Of a DNA stretch of 64,000 bases, positions 28,805 to 38,073 are shown in pieces. Numbering within the stretch: the stretch's first letter is position 1; each line of letters begins with the position of its first letter. The notes beneath the pieces are model-generated. The model saw nothing but the letters and a program-made list of their open reading frames with translations, was not told where the DNA came from and did not search any database. Source of the DNA: Halococcoides cellulosivorans (GTDB lineage Archaea > Halobacteriota > Halobacteria > Halobacteriales > Haloarculaceae); NCBI RefSeq assembly GCF_003058365.1, contig NZ_CP028858.1, positions 930,001 through 994,000 of the forward strand. Reading direction: 5' to 3'. A program made the translations under genes and the position numbers.

Positions 28805-29065
28805 TCAGACCTCGTCGTCGGGGTCGTGGCGGTCGGCCATCCGCTCGGCCTCCGACGCGTAGCGGTCCCGATCGCCGTCCGAGACGGGTTCGAGCCGATC
28901 GGAATCGACCGATTTGGCGGCGGTGATCGACTGTTGGCGCAACAGCGTCGCCGATTTCTGCTGGGTGAGCTGTCGCCGACCGTCGAGGGTGGCGTAGACG
29001 AGCGTGATGAGGTCTTCGTCGTAGTAGTCCCGTTCGACCAGCCAGCACCGGACGGCCTCGCTCAT
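28805..29065 (-). CDS. Conserved haloarchaeal hypothetical protein
   Basis: An 86-residue acidic soluble protein with WLVERDYYDEDLITLVYATLDG near its start and a charged tail. It resembles small uncharacterised haloarchaeal proteins, but I cannot name a family. ATG at 29065 starts a frame with good third-position GC. It lies 70 bases upstream of the ABC ATPase gene in the same direction. Confidence 0.6.
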   Translation of the reverse strand: MSEAVRCWLVERDYYDEDLITLVYATLDGRRQLTQQKSATLLRQQSITAAKSVDSDRLEPVSDGDRDRYASEAERMADRHDPDDEV

Positions 29066-29201
29066 ACCGCCGCGAGGGTGGCCCCGATCAAAACTCCCGC
29101 GGTCGAGGCGGTCCGATCGGTCGGACCAGTTTGGCGGTCGATTCGGACTGCCCGAAAGGATCAACAGGACGGTACTCGATAGGTCGGCAGAGGGAATTCC
29201 A

Positions 29202-29390
29202 GTGATCGAAGACGAGAGCGTGGTCGGTCGAGTCTGCGGTACCTTCACCGTGAGGAACGAGAGTACTGCCGATGTCGACCTGTCGGTGCCGGTCACCGTT
29301 GGCAACAAGGTGTTCGAACCGCCCGGGCCGCCGCGACGGGGGTCACTCCCCGAGACCGCCGCTCGACAGTTCAACGCAACCGGGGGGTGA
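29202..29390 (+). CDS. Possible small ORF or gene fragment before the PQQ-like lipoprotein
   Basis: A GTG-started 62-codon frame with haloarchaeal codon bias that ends three bases before the next start. Its middle, TFTVRNESTADVDLSVPV, reads like a strand of an immunoglobulin-like secreted domain. No signal peptide or full domain is present, so it may be the end of a decayed gene. The rest of 29066-29393 holds nothing else. Confidence 0.35.
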   Translation: MIEDESVVGRVCGTFTVRNESTADVDLSVPVTVGNKVFEPPGPPRRGSLPETAARQFNATGG

Positions 29391-29393
29391 ACT

Positions 29394-30761
29394 GTGTATC
29401 GCCGAAGTTTCGTGGTCGGACTCGCCGCGATGGCCGGGTGTTCGTCACCAGACGCGACCGAAGAGTCGCCGACGGAGGCACGGACATCCACAGATCCGGA
29501 GACTACGATTCGATCCACCCCGACCGAACGGCCAGTGTCGATTCAAGCCGAGCATCTCGAAGACTGGCCGATGCACCGCGGTGATCCGGGTCACAGCGGC
29601 ACGCGTACGCCCTCATTTGCCGCGAGCGAGACACCCACGGTGGCGTGGGAGCACCGCGGGCCTGGGACGTTCCCGACCGCGCTCCTGCCGACGACCGGCG
29701 CGCTCTTCGTCCAGGCCTACCCGTGGATGGTCAGGCTGTTCGATCCGGCGACTGGCGAGATGCAGACGGGATACGAGTTACCGGACGAGGACGACCGCAT
29801 CGTCCGTGGTGGAGCCCTCGTCGATGGAACACTGTACATCGGGACGTGGGACTCCGTCACCGCTTTCGAGGCGAGTACTGGTCGGACGGTCTGGTCCCGA
29901 CGGGTAGGAGAAGCCAGCTTCGAGACATATTCCGAGCCGATCGGCGGGCGTGCCACCCCGGCCATCGTGGACGACGCACTGTACGTGCACGGTGCGATCA
30001 GCGGGGAGTGGGGACTGTACGCACTGGATCGAGACGACGGCGAGACCAGATGGCGCCAGCCCCTGCCCGGTGGTGAGCCGACCGACCCCGTTCCCGCCGG
30101 AGAAACGATCGTCGTCGCGAACCGGGGGACCGGGGACATTCACGCCCTCGACCGGACGGACGGGACACTGCAATGGACGGCGAACGTGCCGCCCAGACGC
30201 ACTCAGGACGAACGCGTGGGAACCACGACGCCGATCGTGCACCGAGAGTCCGTCTGCGTTCCGACTGGAGCGGGGACCGTTCGTGCGTTCGCGGCCGAGA
30301 CTGGCGAGGCCGTCTGGGAGTACGATCTCGGGACCGAGACGCCGCCCGCGAGGACCGAGTGGTACCTCCGGGCCACGTATCCGCTGGCGGCCCGAGACGG
30401 CCGCGTCTACGTCGGGGGCAGCGACGGTCAGTTTCACGCGATCGACGTAGCGTCCGGGGAGGCCGTCTGGACGCTGTCGGCCGACGGGCGCGCCTACTGG
30501 ACCACACCGGCAGTGACCCACGACGCCGTGTACGTGGGAAATGCCAACGCCCGCACCGACGAGTCTGGGAACTGGCAACTCGGGACCGACGGGCGTCTGA
30601 GTGCCGTCGATGCCGCCACCGGCCGGGAACTGTGGACCCGTGAGTACGATGGGTACCCGATCGACCCGGTGGTCGGCGAGACTGGCGTTTTCGCCGGGTT
30701 CGTTACCCCGGAAGTGGACGAACCCGTTCGACTGATCAAGGTCGGACCAGAGAACGCCTGA
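29394..30761 (+). CDS. PQQ-like beta-propeller lipoprotein
   Basis: A 455-residue protein starting at GTG. The lipobox GLAAMAGCSS puts a lipidated cysteine at about residue 16; a Thr/Ser/Glu-rich linker follows. Repeats such as LYALDRDDGETRWRQPL, IHALDRTDGTLQWTA and FHAIDVASGEAVWTL are PQQ/BamB-like blades of a seven- or eight-bladed propeller. It is an extracellular surface protein; catalytic PQQ or metal residues are not evident, so it may be a scaffold. The neighbours give no pathway. Confidence 0.87.
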   Translation: MYRRSFVVGLAAMAGCSSPDATEESPTEARTSTDPETTIRSTPTERPVSIQAEHLEDWPMHRGDPGHSGTRTPSFAASETPTVAWEHRGPGTFPTALLPTTGALFVQAYPWMVRLFDPATGEMQTGYELPDEDDRIVRGGALVDGTLYIGTWDSVTAFEASTGRTVWSRRVGEASFETYSEPIGGRATPAIVDDALYVHGAISGEWGLYALDRDDGETRWRQPLPGGEPTDPVPAGETIVVANRGTGDIHALDRTDGTLQWTANVPPRRTQDERVGTTTPIVHRESVCVPTGAGTVRAFAAETGEAVWEYDLGTETPPARTEWYLRATYPLAARDGRVYVGGSDGQFHAIDVASGEAVWTLSADGRAYWTTPAVTHDAVYVGNANARTDESGNWQLGTDGRLSAVDAATGRELWTREYDGYPIDPVVGETGVFAGFVTPEVDEPVRLIKVGPENA

Positions 30762-30886
30762 AAACGGCCGCTCCATTGCGGTGTCGAATGAGATATCGGG
30801 CCATCGGCATCGACGACGGCGGCTGGTGCTGGTCGATTCCCCGAAGCCGGTCCAACACTTATGAGTGCGAGCGACGAACGATCGAT

Positions 30887-30955
30887 ATGATCGAGGCAGG
30901 GGTCACCCGACGGGGGTCGGGGGAGGTGTCCGCCGCGACGTTCGACCGGCGATGA
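30887..30955 (+). CDS. Possible leaderless 22-residue leader ORF of the Nudix gene
   Basis: ATG at 30887 opens 22 codons that end TGA at 30953-30955, overlapping the Nudix start as ATGA. The TATA-like ACTTATGA at 30857-30864 is 27 bases upstream, an exact leaderless spacing. The same frame could start at 30788 (55 codons). The peptide, MIEAGVTRRGSGEVS and eight more residues, is not recognised. Confidence 0.4.
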   Translation: MIEAGVTRRGSGEVSAATFDRR

Positions 30956-31506
30956 CCAGCGTCGACCGCCTGTGGTATCTGGCCGACGAGGCCGCCCAGG
31001 AGGCCGAACAGCTCACACACCGGCTTCGTGACCGCTACGACGATCCCGTGGCGTTCGATCTGGAGCGTCACGTCTCGCGGTCGCGATTCCAGACCATCGT
31101 CGACCGGATCCGCGAGAACGGCCTCCCCTACGGGGCGCAGGTGCTCGTCCGGACGCCCGCGGACGCCGTGTTGCTCGTCAGAGAGACCCATCACGATCAG
31201 TGGGTCCTCCCCGGCGGCCAGGTCCAAGAGGGAGAATCGATCCGTGAGGGCGCACGCCGCGAACTCCGCGAGGAAGCCGGGATCGACGTCGGGTTCGACG
31301 GACTCGGGCTGCTCGGGCGCGTCGAGTTCTACAGCGAGGGGCACCGCACGTGGGGCGTCCTCCCCGTCTACGAGGCCGTCACCGAACGGGTCGAACCGTC
31401 GATCGACGATCCCGACGAGGAGATTCTCGCGGCCGACTGGTTCGTGGACCCACCCGACGACGTCCGCGATCGGTCGATTCTCGAACGATACCTCCGGCGG
31501 CGCTGA
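30952..31506 (+). CDS. Nudix hydrolase
   Basis: A 184-residue protein with an N-terminal helical part of about 60 residues, common in haloarchaeal Nudix proteins, and a complete Nudix box beginning GGQVQEGESIREG and ending RRELREEAGI. It hydrolyses a nucleoside diphosphate linked to another group; the substrate is unknown. The TATA box 92 bases upstream suggests that the transcript starts at the short leader ORF and that this start is reached by coupling. Confidence 0.88.
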   Translation: MTSVDRLWYLADEAAQEAEQLTHRLRDRYDDPVAFDLERHVSRSRFQTIVDRIRENGLPYGAQVLVRTPADAVLLVRETHHDQWVLPGGQVQEGESIREGARRELREEAGIDVGFDGLGLLGRVEFYSEGHRTWGVLPVYEAVTERVEPSIDDPDEEILAADWFVDPPDDVRDRSILERYLRRR

Positions 31507-31513
31507 GTCCCGG

Positions 31514-31591
31514 TTATCGCGTCGCGAGTTTGAACGCCAGCACGGCGACCAGCGCGAGCACGATCAGCGCGAGGACGGTTTTCTTTCCCAT
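31514..31591 (-). CDS. 25-residue single-helix membrane microprotein
   Basis: The reverse strand encodes MGKKTVLALIVLALV followed by AVLAFKLATR: a basic start, a hydrophobic helix of 16-17 residues and a basic end. The microprotein resembles small single-pass proteins often annotated in haloarchaea. It lies between the convergent Nudix gene and ilvD. Function unknown. Confidence 0.55.
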   Translation of the reverse strand: MGKKTVLALIVLALVAVLAFKLATR

Positions 31592-31685
31592 CGGTCGGAC
31601 GCACACACGCGGGCATCAAAACGGTTGCGCCGGTGGCTCGATCGGTCTCGATTTGCACCCGACGACTGTCGGGGTGGCTCTCTCG

Positions 31686-33428
31686 TCAGTCGTCGGCCGG
31701 GCCGGCCTCGCTCTCTGGCAGTTGCATCGACGGCTCGGGCAGGTCTGGGACCTCCAGGACGCCGCCGGTCGCCGCGCTCGTCGCCAGCGCGGCGAACCGT
31801 TCGAGCGCGCCCGTCGCGTCGATGGGGGCGGGCTCCCAGTCGGCCGCCCGCGCTCGGAGTTCCTCGTCGGAGACGTCCAGCGTCAACTCGCCCGCGTCGA
31901 CGTCGATCCGAATCGGATCGCCCTCTTCGACGAGCGCGATCGGCCCGCCAGCGGCCGCTTCGGGGCTGGCGTGCCCGATCGCCGCGCCCCGCGTCCCGCC
32001 CGAAAAGCGCCCGTCGGTGAGCAAGGCGACCTCGCCCGACAGGCGGGGCGACCCGCTGATCTTCGAGGTGGGTTCGAGCATCTCCGGCATGCCGGGCCCG
32101 CCTTTCGGCCCCTCGGAGCGGATCACGACGAAATCACCGGGCTCGATCGCGCCCGCGTCGTAGGCGTCGAGCATCGCCTGCTGGGACTCGAAGACGCGGG
32201 CCCGGCCCTCGAACTGGAACATCGCGTCGTCCATCGCGCCCGACTTGACGACCGCGCCCTCGGGCGCGAGGTTCCCGCGCAGCACCGAGAGGCCACCCTC
32301 TGCGTGGACCGGATCGTCGCGGGGCTGAATGACCTCGCCCGCGGGCGGATCGCTACTCTCCAGGCGGTCGCCCAGCGTCTGGCCGTCGACGGTCGGTCGA
32401 TCGAGGTGGAGCAGGTCCTCCAGGCGGTGGTACAGCGCGGGCAGGCCGCCGTCGTCTCGGAGGTGTTCCATTCGCCAGGGGCCCGCGGGGCTCATGTGCG
32501 CGAGGTGTGGCGTGCGCTCGGCGATCTCCTCGAAGTCGGTGAGCGTCACGTCGAGGCCGGCCTCCTGGGCGATCGCCGGGATGTGTAACATCGTGTTGGT
32601 CGACCCGCCGAGCGCGAGATCGACCGTGACGGCGTTCTCGAAGGCCTCGGGGGTGAGAAAGTCGGAGGGCCGTCGATCCTGCTCGACGAGGTCGAGGATC
32701 TGGGCGCCCGACTGGCGCGCGATTTCGAACTTGCGTTCGTCGGTTGCCCCGTAGGTCGCACAGTCGGTCCAGGAGAGGCCGAGCGTCTCGGTCACGCAGG
32801 CCATCGTGTTCGCGGTGAACATGCCCGCACACGACCCTTCGCCCGGACAGGCCGAACACTCCAGATCGTAGAGTTCGTCGTCGGTCATCTCGCCTTCCTC
32901 GTACTGGCTGACGCCCTCGAAGACCGTGACGAGGTCCGCGGGTTCGCCGTCGAACTCGCCGGCGGCCATGTGCCCGCCCGTGACGACGATCGCGGGGATG
33001 TCCAGCCGTGCGATCGCCATCAACATGCCCGGGACGATCTTGTCACACGAGGCGAGCGCGACGATACCGTCGAACTGGTGGGCATTGGCCATCAACTCGA
33101 CCGAGTCGGCGATGACCTCCCTGGAGGGGAGCGACGAGCGCATCCCCTCGTGGCCCATCGCGATGCCGTCGTCGACGGCGATCGTATCGAACTCCAGGGG
33201 CGTCCCGCCGGCCTCCCGGACGCCGTCTTTGACGTATTCGGCGAGTTCGTCCAGGTGGACGTGCCCGGGAACGATCTCGTTCCAGGAGTTCGCGATGCCG
33301 ATATGCGGGTTGTGGATCTCCTCGTCGGACAGGCCCGCCGCACGAAAGAGCGATCGATGGGGCGCGCGGTCGGCCCCTTCGGTGACCTCTGCGCTCCGCA
33401 GATCGTCGGATTTCGGTGACTCGGTCAT
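31686..33428 (-). CDS. ilvD: Dihydroxy-acid dehydratase
   Basis: A 580-residue IlvD/Edd family enzyme. ASCDKIVPG and CPGEGSCAGMFTANTM give the cysteines of the iron-sulfur site, and TDGRFSGGTRG is the C-terminal signature. It makes the oxo acids for valine, leucine and isoleucine. Edd and sugar-acid dehydratases share the fold, but the sequence reads as IlvD. The start at 33428 removes an arginine-rich extension with no family similarity. Confidence 0.93.
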   Translation of the reverse strand: MTESPKSDDLRSAEVTEGADRAPHRSLFRAAGLSDEEIHNPHIGIANSWNEIVPGHVHLDELAEYVKDGVREAGGTPLEFDTIAVDDGIAMGHEGMRSSLPSREVIADSVELMANAHQFDGIVALASCDKIVPGMLMAIARLDIPAIVVTGGHMAAGEFDGEPADLVTVFEGVSQYEEGEMTDDELYDLECSACPGEGSCAGMFTANTMACVTETLGLSWTDCATYGATDERKFEIARQSGAQILDLVEQDRRPSDFLTPEAFENAVTVDLALGGSTNTMLHIPAIAQEAGLDVTLTDFEEIAERTPHLAHMSPAGPWRMEHLRDDGGLPALYHRLEDLLHLDRPTVDGQTLGDRLESSDPPAGEVIQPRDDPVHAEGGLSVLRGNLAPEGAVVKSGAMDDAMFQFEGRARVFESQQAMLDAYDAGAIEPGDFVVIRSEGPKGGPGMPEMLEPTSKISGSPRLSGEVALLTDGRFSGGTRGAAIGHASPEAAAGGPIALVEEGDPIRIDVDAGELTLDVSDEELRARAADWEPAPIDATGALERFAALATSAATGGVLEVPDLPEPSMQLPESEAGPADD

Positions 33429-33505
33429 TCGAATACGTGACCTTGCCGATGGGTGGGCGAGAAGATTTCGATCCGCGCGTCGCGGTGGGCGGGTGGGTCC
33501 TTCAG

Positions 33506-33790
33506 TCACTCCGAGTGCGTCAAAACGAGTACCTGCTCTGCGGTCCGGGCGAGACAGAAGGGCCCGTTGATCCCCGACAACGAGCGCGTTCGAGCCGTGG
33601 TCACGAGGATCGCCTCGAACGGACGGCCACAGGCCGGACACACGAGGTCGGCCCGGTTTTCGAGGTGGGCCGCGTCACGCGTCTCCTCGATCAGTTTCAA
33701 CTGCTCGCGGTACTCGTGGTAGTCGAACCCATCGGTGAGGTCGATCGTCGGCACGCTATCCTCTACGGATGGCCCGCTCAAGACGGTCAC
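33506..33790 (-). CDS. DUF7385-like zinc-finger protein (flagella cluster protein family)
   Basis: A 94-residue protein from a GTG. ENRADLVCPACGRPFEAI is a CxxC knuckle followed by a strand-rich end with FCLARTAEQVLVLTHS. Haloarchaeal relatives carry the name flagella cluster protein without a proven role. A reverse-strand TATA-like string near 33821-33828 lies about 35 bases upstream of the GTG. Confidence 0.65.
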   Translation of the reverse strand: MTVLSGPSVEDSVPTIDLTDGFDYHEYREQLKLIEETRDAAHLENRADLVCPACGRPFEAILVTTARTRSLSGINGPFCLARTAEQVLVLTHSE

Positions 33791-33836
33791 GTGCGGATTC
33801 GAATCTCCGACAGGCGAAAGAAATATTCGCAGACGA

Positions 33837-34220
33837 TCAGGCCAGTGAGAACTCGATCAGACGTCGCCCGGTCGTCTCGCTCTCCCCGAGCGCAATCTCG
33901 ACCGTCTCACCGATTTCGACGTCCTCGATGTCGGCGTCGACCATGCCGGTGAAGCGCACGTCACCGAACTCGGCGATCGCGAGCGCGTACGGCACGTCGT
34001 CAGCGAAGTCGGGTGTCGGGACGTGGGTCTCGTTGTACGAGACGATCTCGCCGGTCGTCGGCACGTCGACCTCCGCGAGGTCGCCCTCGCCACAGTCCGG
34101 ACAGACCCGCCGCGGCGGCAGGCTCGTATGCCCGTTCGAACACTCCAGGGCGTACGGCTCGCCGGATTCGATGGCGTCCAGTGCGTCGTCGTAGCCTGCG
34201 TCTCGAACGTCGTCGCTCAT
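33837..34220 (-). CDS. DUF35 OB-fold/zinc-ribbon protein, thiolase partner
   Basis: A 127-residue protein with a rubredoxin-like zinc ribbon (CSNGHTSLPPRRVCPDCG: three cysteines plus histidine) and an OB fold that ends LIEFSLA. In archaea DUF35 proteins bridge acetoacetyl-CoA thiolase and HMG-CoA synthase and pass the CoA intermediate. It starts inside the stop of the thiolase gene (ATGA), as expected for the pair. Confidence 0.88.
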   Translation of the reverse strand: MSDDVRDAGYDDALDAIESGEPYALECSNGHTSLPPRRVCPDCGEGDLAEVDVPTTGEIVSYNETHVPTPDFADDVPYALAIAEFGDVRFTGMVDADIEDVEIGETVEIALGESETTGRRLIEFSLA

Positions 34221-35383
34221 CGGTCCACCTCCAGGACGTGGGTGACGGCAGTCGCGACCGTGCCGCCGGCGTTGTGGGTCAGTGCGGTGTCGGCGTCCGC
34301 GATGACATCACTGTTGACGTGATCGCCGCGCAGGAGTTTCGTCACCTCGCTGATCTGGGCGAGGCCAGTCGCGCCGACCGGGTGGCCCTTGGCCTTCAGC
34401 CCGCCGGAGAGGTTGACCGGCAGATCGCCGTCGGCAGTCGTCTCGCCGTCGCGAGCGGCGGTGATCGCCTCGCCTTCGTCGTAGAATCCCAGGCCTTCGA
34501 GCGCGAGGACTTCCGCGATGGTGAAACAGTCGTGGACTTCGAGGAAGTCGACGTCGTCGGCGGTGATCCCGGCGTCGTCGTACACTTCCTCGGCGGCGTC
34601 GACGGTCGCGGGCGTCCAGACCAGCGACTCGCGGTGCTGGAGCGCCAGATCGTCGGTGCCCTGGCCCGTCCCGGTGATCGTCACGCTATCGTCGACGTCG
34701 TTCGCCTCGGCGTACTCCTCGCTGACGAGCACCGCGGCCGCGGCCCCGTCGGTGATCGGACTCGCGTCGAACAGACCGACCGGCGGCGCGACCGGGAAGG
34801 CGTCGAGGACCTTCTCGATCGAGATCTCGGTCTGATACTGCGCGAGCGGATTGTTCGCGGCGTTCGCGTGGTTCTTGACGGCGACGTGGGCGAGATCCTC
34901 GCGATCGCCACCGTGGACCTCGAAATATCGCTGGGCCATCAGGGCATAGGCCCCGGGGAAGGTGACGCCGTGTTGAATCTCCCAGAGGTCGTCGGCGGCG
35001 ACCGACAGGCCGGCGGTCGCGCCCGCCGTGCCCATGTTGTGCATGCGCTCGACGCCGCCGACGAGCGCGACGTCGGCCTCGCCGTTGCGCACGGCCATGA
35101 CGGCCTGGCGGACGGCCATCCCGCCCGACGCACACGCGCTCTCGATGCGTGTCGCGGGCGCGGTGATGCCCAGGCTCTTGGCCATCAGCGGGCCCATGTG
35201 GCCCTGGTTCTCGGAGAGATCGCCCATGAAGTTCCCGACGTAGAGCGTCTCGACGTCCTCGCGGGGGACGCCCGAATCTTCGAGGGCGGTCTCACCGGCT
35301 TCAGCGAACAGATCGCGACTCGTGCGCTCGGGTGACTCACCGAATGTGGTCATCCCGACGCCTGCGACGATGGGGGGTGTCAT
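34217..35383 (-). CDS. Thiolase family protein (acetyl-CoA acetyltransferase type)
   Basis: A 388-residue thiolase. ESACASGGMAV contains the active-site cysteine near residue 88, GGLKAKGHPVGATG holds the catalytic histidine, and the C-terminal CxG motif is replaced by HNAGGTVAT, as in archaeal thiolases that work with DUF35. It probably condenses acetyl-CoA for the mevalonate route or acts in ketone metabolism. ATG at 35383 follows the usual family start MTPPIVAGVGMT. Confidence 0.9.
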   Translation of the reverse strand: MTPPIVAGVGMTTFGESPERTSRDLFAEAGETALEDSGVPREDVETLYVGNFMGDLSENQGHMGPLMAKSLGITAPATRIESACASGGMAVRQAVMAVRNGEADVALVGGVERMHNMGTAGATAGLSVAADDLWEIQHGVTFPGAYALMAQRYFEVHGGDREDLAHVAVKNHANAANNPLAQYQTEISIEKVLDAFPVAPPVGLFDASPITDGAAAAVLVSEEYAEANDVDDSVTITGTGQGTDDLALQHRESLVWTPATVDAAEEVYDDAGITADDVDFLEVHDCFTIAEVLALEGLGFYDEGEAITAARDGETTADGDLPVNLSGGLKAKGHPVGATGLAQISEVTKLLRGDHVNSDVIADADTALTHNAGGTVATAVTHVLEVDR

Positions 35384-35549
35384 ATGTACTGCCTCCACCG
35401 GCCGGTGGACCGGACCCCTGAAATAAGTTGAGGCCTCGACCGCGAAAATCGCCCGGAAGCGGTACGAAACTGGTCGAATACTCCACGATCGATCGTCCGG
35501 GTGCCGGTCGATCACAAGCCATAGGCGTGGGCCCGTCGATTCGACGGAC

Positions 35550-36461
35550 ATGCACGTGGGAGTCGTCGGACTCGGACGGATGGGGCGGATCGTCGTGGAT
35601 CGACTGCTGGATGCCGGCCACGAGGTGACGGCGTTCGACATCGATTCGGAGGCCCGGGAGAAAGCCGCCGCGGCGGGCGCGGAGACCGTCGCGGAACTGA
35701 CGGCCCTGCCGGACGCGCTCCCGGACGAAGAGCGGATCTGGATGGTGCTCCCCCACGGCGAGGTCGTCGACGAGACGCTCGACGAACTCGACGGCCATCT
35801 GAGCGAGGACGCCATCGTCGTCGACGGCGGGAACTGCAACTTCAAAGAGACACTCCGTCGCGGGGAGTCCATCGACGCGACACTGCTCGACTGTGGGACC
35901 AGCGGCGGGCCCGCCGGGGCCGAACTCGGCTTCTCGATGATGATCGGCGGGCCCGAGTGGGCCTACGAGGAACTCGAACCGGCGTTCGACGCCGTCGCGA
36001 CGAACCCCGAGGGCCACGCACGCATGGGCCCGCTCGGATCGGGTCATTACGTGAAGATGATCCACAACGGCGTCGAGTACGCACTCATGCAGGCCTACGG
36101 CGAGGGCTTCGAATTGCTCGCGAACGGCCGGTACGACCTCGACATGGAACAGATCGCTCACACCTGGAACAACGGCGCGGTCATCCGGTCGTGGCTACTC
36201 GAACTCGCTGAGGAGTCCTTTGCCGAGGAGGGCAACGACCTCGGCACGGTCGCTGACCGCGTCGAGGGTGGGTCGACCGGGACCTGGACCGTCCAGGAGG
36301 CGCTCGAACAGGAGGTCTCCGTGCCGCTGATCTATCAGGCGCTCGCTGAGCGGTTCGACTCGCGAGCCACGGGCGGCGAGCGCGGAAAGTTCTCGCGACG
36401 GGTGGCCAATCGCCTGCGATACGGGTTCGGCCGTCACCCCGTGCCCCGGACCGACGAGTAA
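35550..36461 (+). CDS. gnd: 6-phosphogluconate dehydrogenase, short archaeal form
   Basis: A 303-residue enzyme, the short form without the duplicated C-terminal domain. VGVVGLGRMG binds the nucleotide, DGGNCNF and DCGTSGG are substrate-site motifs and GHYVKMIHNGVEY contains the catalytic lysine. Haloarchaea use such an enzyme in the oxidative pentose phosphate pathway to make ribulose 5-phosphate. It is transcribed alone, divergent from the thiolase. Confidence 0.93.
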   Translation: MHVGVVGLGRMGRIVVDRLLDAGHEVTAFDIDSEAREKAAAAGAETVAELTALPDALPDEERIWMVLPHGEVVDETLDELDGHLSEDAIVVDGGNCNFKETLRRGESIDATLLDCGTSGGPAGAELGFSMMIGGPEWAYEELEPAFDAVATNPEGHARMGPLGSGHYVKMIHNGVEYALMQAYGEGFELLANGRYDLDMEQIAHTWNNGAVIRSWLLELAEESFAEEGNDLGTVADRVEGGSTGTWTVQEALEQEVSVPLIYQALAERFDSRATGGERGKFSRRVANRLRYGFGRHPVPRTDE

Positions 36462-36554
36462 CCACGCCCGTCGGGCCAGGACTGGCGTGTGATATCGTGA
36501 CGACCTGCCCGGCAATCGAGCAGATTCTTCACGACTCGGTGGCAAACATCTCCT

Positions 36555-37955
36555 GTGGCAGACGCGACAAACCGACTCGTCGAGGGGTCGCTCGCTCGCC
36601 CGCTGTTCGATCTGGCGTGGCCGATCGTCGTCATCCAACTCCTCCAGGTCGCGTACAACCTCGCGGACACGATCTTTCTGGGGGCGTACGATCCGACGGC
36701 CGTCGCCGCGATCAGCCTCGCCTTCCCGCTGCTCTTCTTTCTGATCTCGATCGCGGGCGGATTCACGACGGCGGGGTCGATCCTCGTCGCGCAGTACACC
36801 GGCTCGGACAGTTCGGAGTCGGCGGGCCGGATCGCCGGCCAGACGGTCTCCTTCGTCGCACTCCTCTCGATCGTGCTCGCACTCCTGGGTGGCCTCGTCC
36901 TCGATCCCGCACTCGACCTCCTCCCGACCGATCCCGAGACGGCGGCGACGGTGATCCCACAGATGGCCACCTACCTGCGGATCGTCTTCGCGGGGATCCC
37001 CTTCATCTTCGGGTTCTACGTGTTCTCGTCGATCATGCGGGGGTACGGCGACACGCGCACGCCGATGGCGATCATGCTCGTCACGGTCGCACTCAACGTC
37101 GTCCTCGACCCGATCGCGATCTTCGGGTTCGGGCCGGTCCCCGAACTCGGCATCGAGGGCGCGGCGCTCGCCTCTGTGTTCGCCCGCGGTGTCGCGACCG
37201 TCGCCGGCCTCGCCATCCTATTCGGAACGTCGCGCGGGCCGGCGGTCGGCCTGGCCGACCTGCGTCTCGAACGCGAGACCGTCCGCGAGATCGTCTCGAT
37301 CGGGACCCCCACGGCGATCGAGCAGTCGATGACCTCCTCGGCGATGATCATCCTCACCGTCGTCGTCGCGCAGTTCGGCCCGGCCGTCGCCGCGGGCTAC
37401 GGCGTCGTCAATCGCCTGGTCTCGCTCGTCCTCTTGCCCGCGCTGGGGATGGGCCGGGCGACGAACACGCTCGTCGGCCAGAACCTCGGGGCGGGCAAGC
37501 CCGACCGTGCGGGCCGTGGCGTCTGGATCGCGGCGCGTGTCGTCGGGGGCGTCATGATCGTCGTCGCGGTGATCGCTGCGCTCTTCCCCGACCCGATCGT
37601 CCAGATCTTCCTCCAGGCCGAAACCGAGTACACCGCCGAATCGATCCGTCACGGCACGACCTACCTGCGGATTCGCGCGTTCGAGTTCGCGTTCATGGGC
37701 GTGTTGCAGGTCGTCCTCGGGGCCTTCCGTGGCGCTGGCAACACAAAAATCGCGCTCGCCATCTCGATCGTGACGCTCTGGCTCGTCCGCGTGCCCGTGA
37801 CCTGGGGGCTGGCGATCTGGGCCGGGTGGGGTCCGATGGGGCTGTGGATCGGCATGGCGATGGGTGATATCGTCGCGGCCTTCGTCGCGATTCCGTGGTT
37901 CTTGCGGGGGACCTGGCGGGCCGCCGTCATCGACGAGGAGCCCACGACGGCGTGA
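36555..37955 (+). CDS. MATE family efflux transporter
   Basis: A 466-residue protein with 12 hydrophobic segments and two internal repeats (LFDLAWPIVVIQLLQVAYN and IVSIGTPTAIEQSM mark the repeat starts). It exports cationic or drug-like compounds with sodium or protons. GTG start at 36555; the upstream frame offers no ATG. It ends 45 bases before a tRNA gene. Confidence 0.92.
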   Translation: MADATNRLVEGSLARPLFDLAWPIVVIQLLQVAYNLADTIFLGAYDPTAVAAISLAFPLLFFLISIAGGFTTAGSILVAQYTGSDSSESAGRIAGQTVSFVALLSIVLALLGGLVLDPALDLLPTDPETAATVIPQMATYLRIVFAGIPFIFGFYVFSSIMRGYGDTRTPMAIMLVTVALNVVLDPIAIFGFGPVPELGIEGAALASVFARGVATVAGLAILFGTSRGPAVGLADLRLERETVREIVSIGTPTAIEQSMTSSAMIILTVVVAQFGPAVAAGYGVVNRLVSLVLLPALGMGRATNTLVGQNLGAGKPDRAGRGVWIAARVVGGVMIVVAVIAALFPDPIVQIFLQAETEYTAESIRHGTTYLRIRAFEFAFMGVLQVVLGAFRGAGNTKIALAISIVTLWLVRVPVTWGLAIWAGWGPMGLWIGMAMGDIVAAFVAIPWFLRGTWRAAVIDEEPTTA

Positions 37956-38000
37956 TCGGTTCACAACCGTTAAATCTCGATCCCTGCAAGCATCGCGTGA

Positions 38001-38073
38001 GGGCGCGTAGCTCAGTGGACAGAGTGCTTGGTTCCGGACCAAGTTGTCAGGGGTTCAAATCCCCTCGCGCCCG
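38001..38073 (+). tRNA. tRNA-Arg (anticodon CCG)
   Basis: Acceptor arms GGGCGCG (38001-38007) and CGCGCCC (38066-38072) pair fully; discriminator G at 38073. The anticodon stem CTTGG/CCAAG encloses TTCCGGA, with CCG at 38034-38036, which reads CGG arginine codons. The T arm GGGGTTCAAATCCCC is standard. No intron and no encoded CCA. A TATA-like GTTAAAT at 37969-37975 is about 28 bases upstream. Confidence 0.95.
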
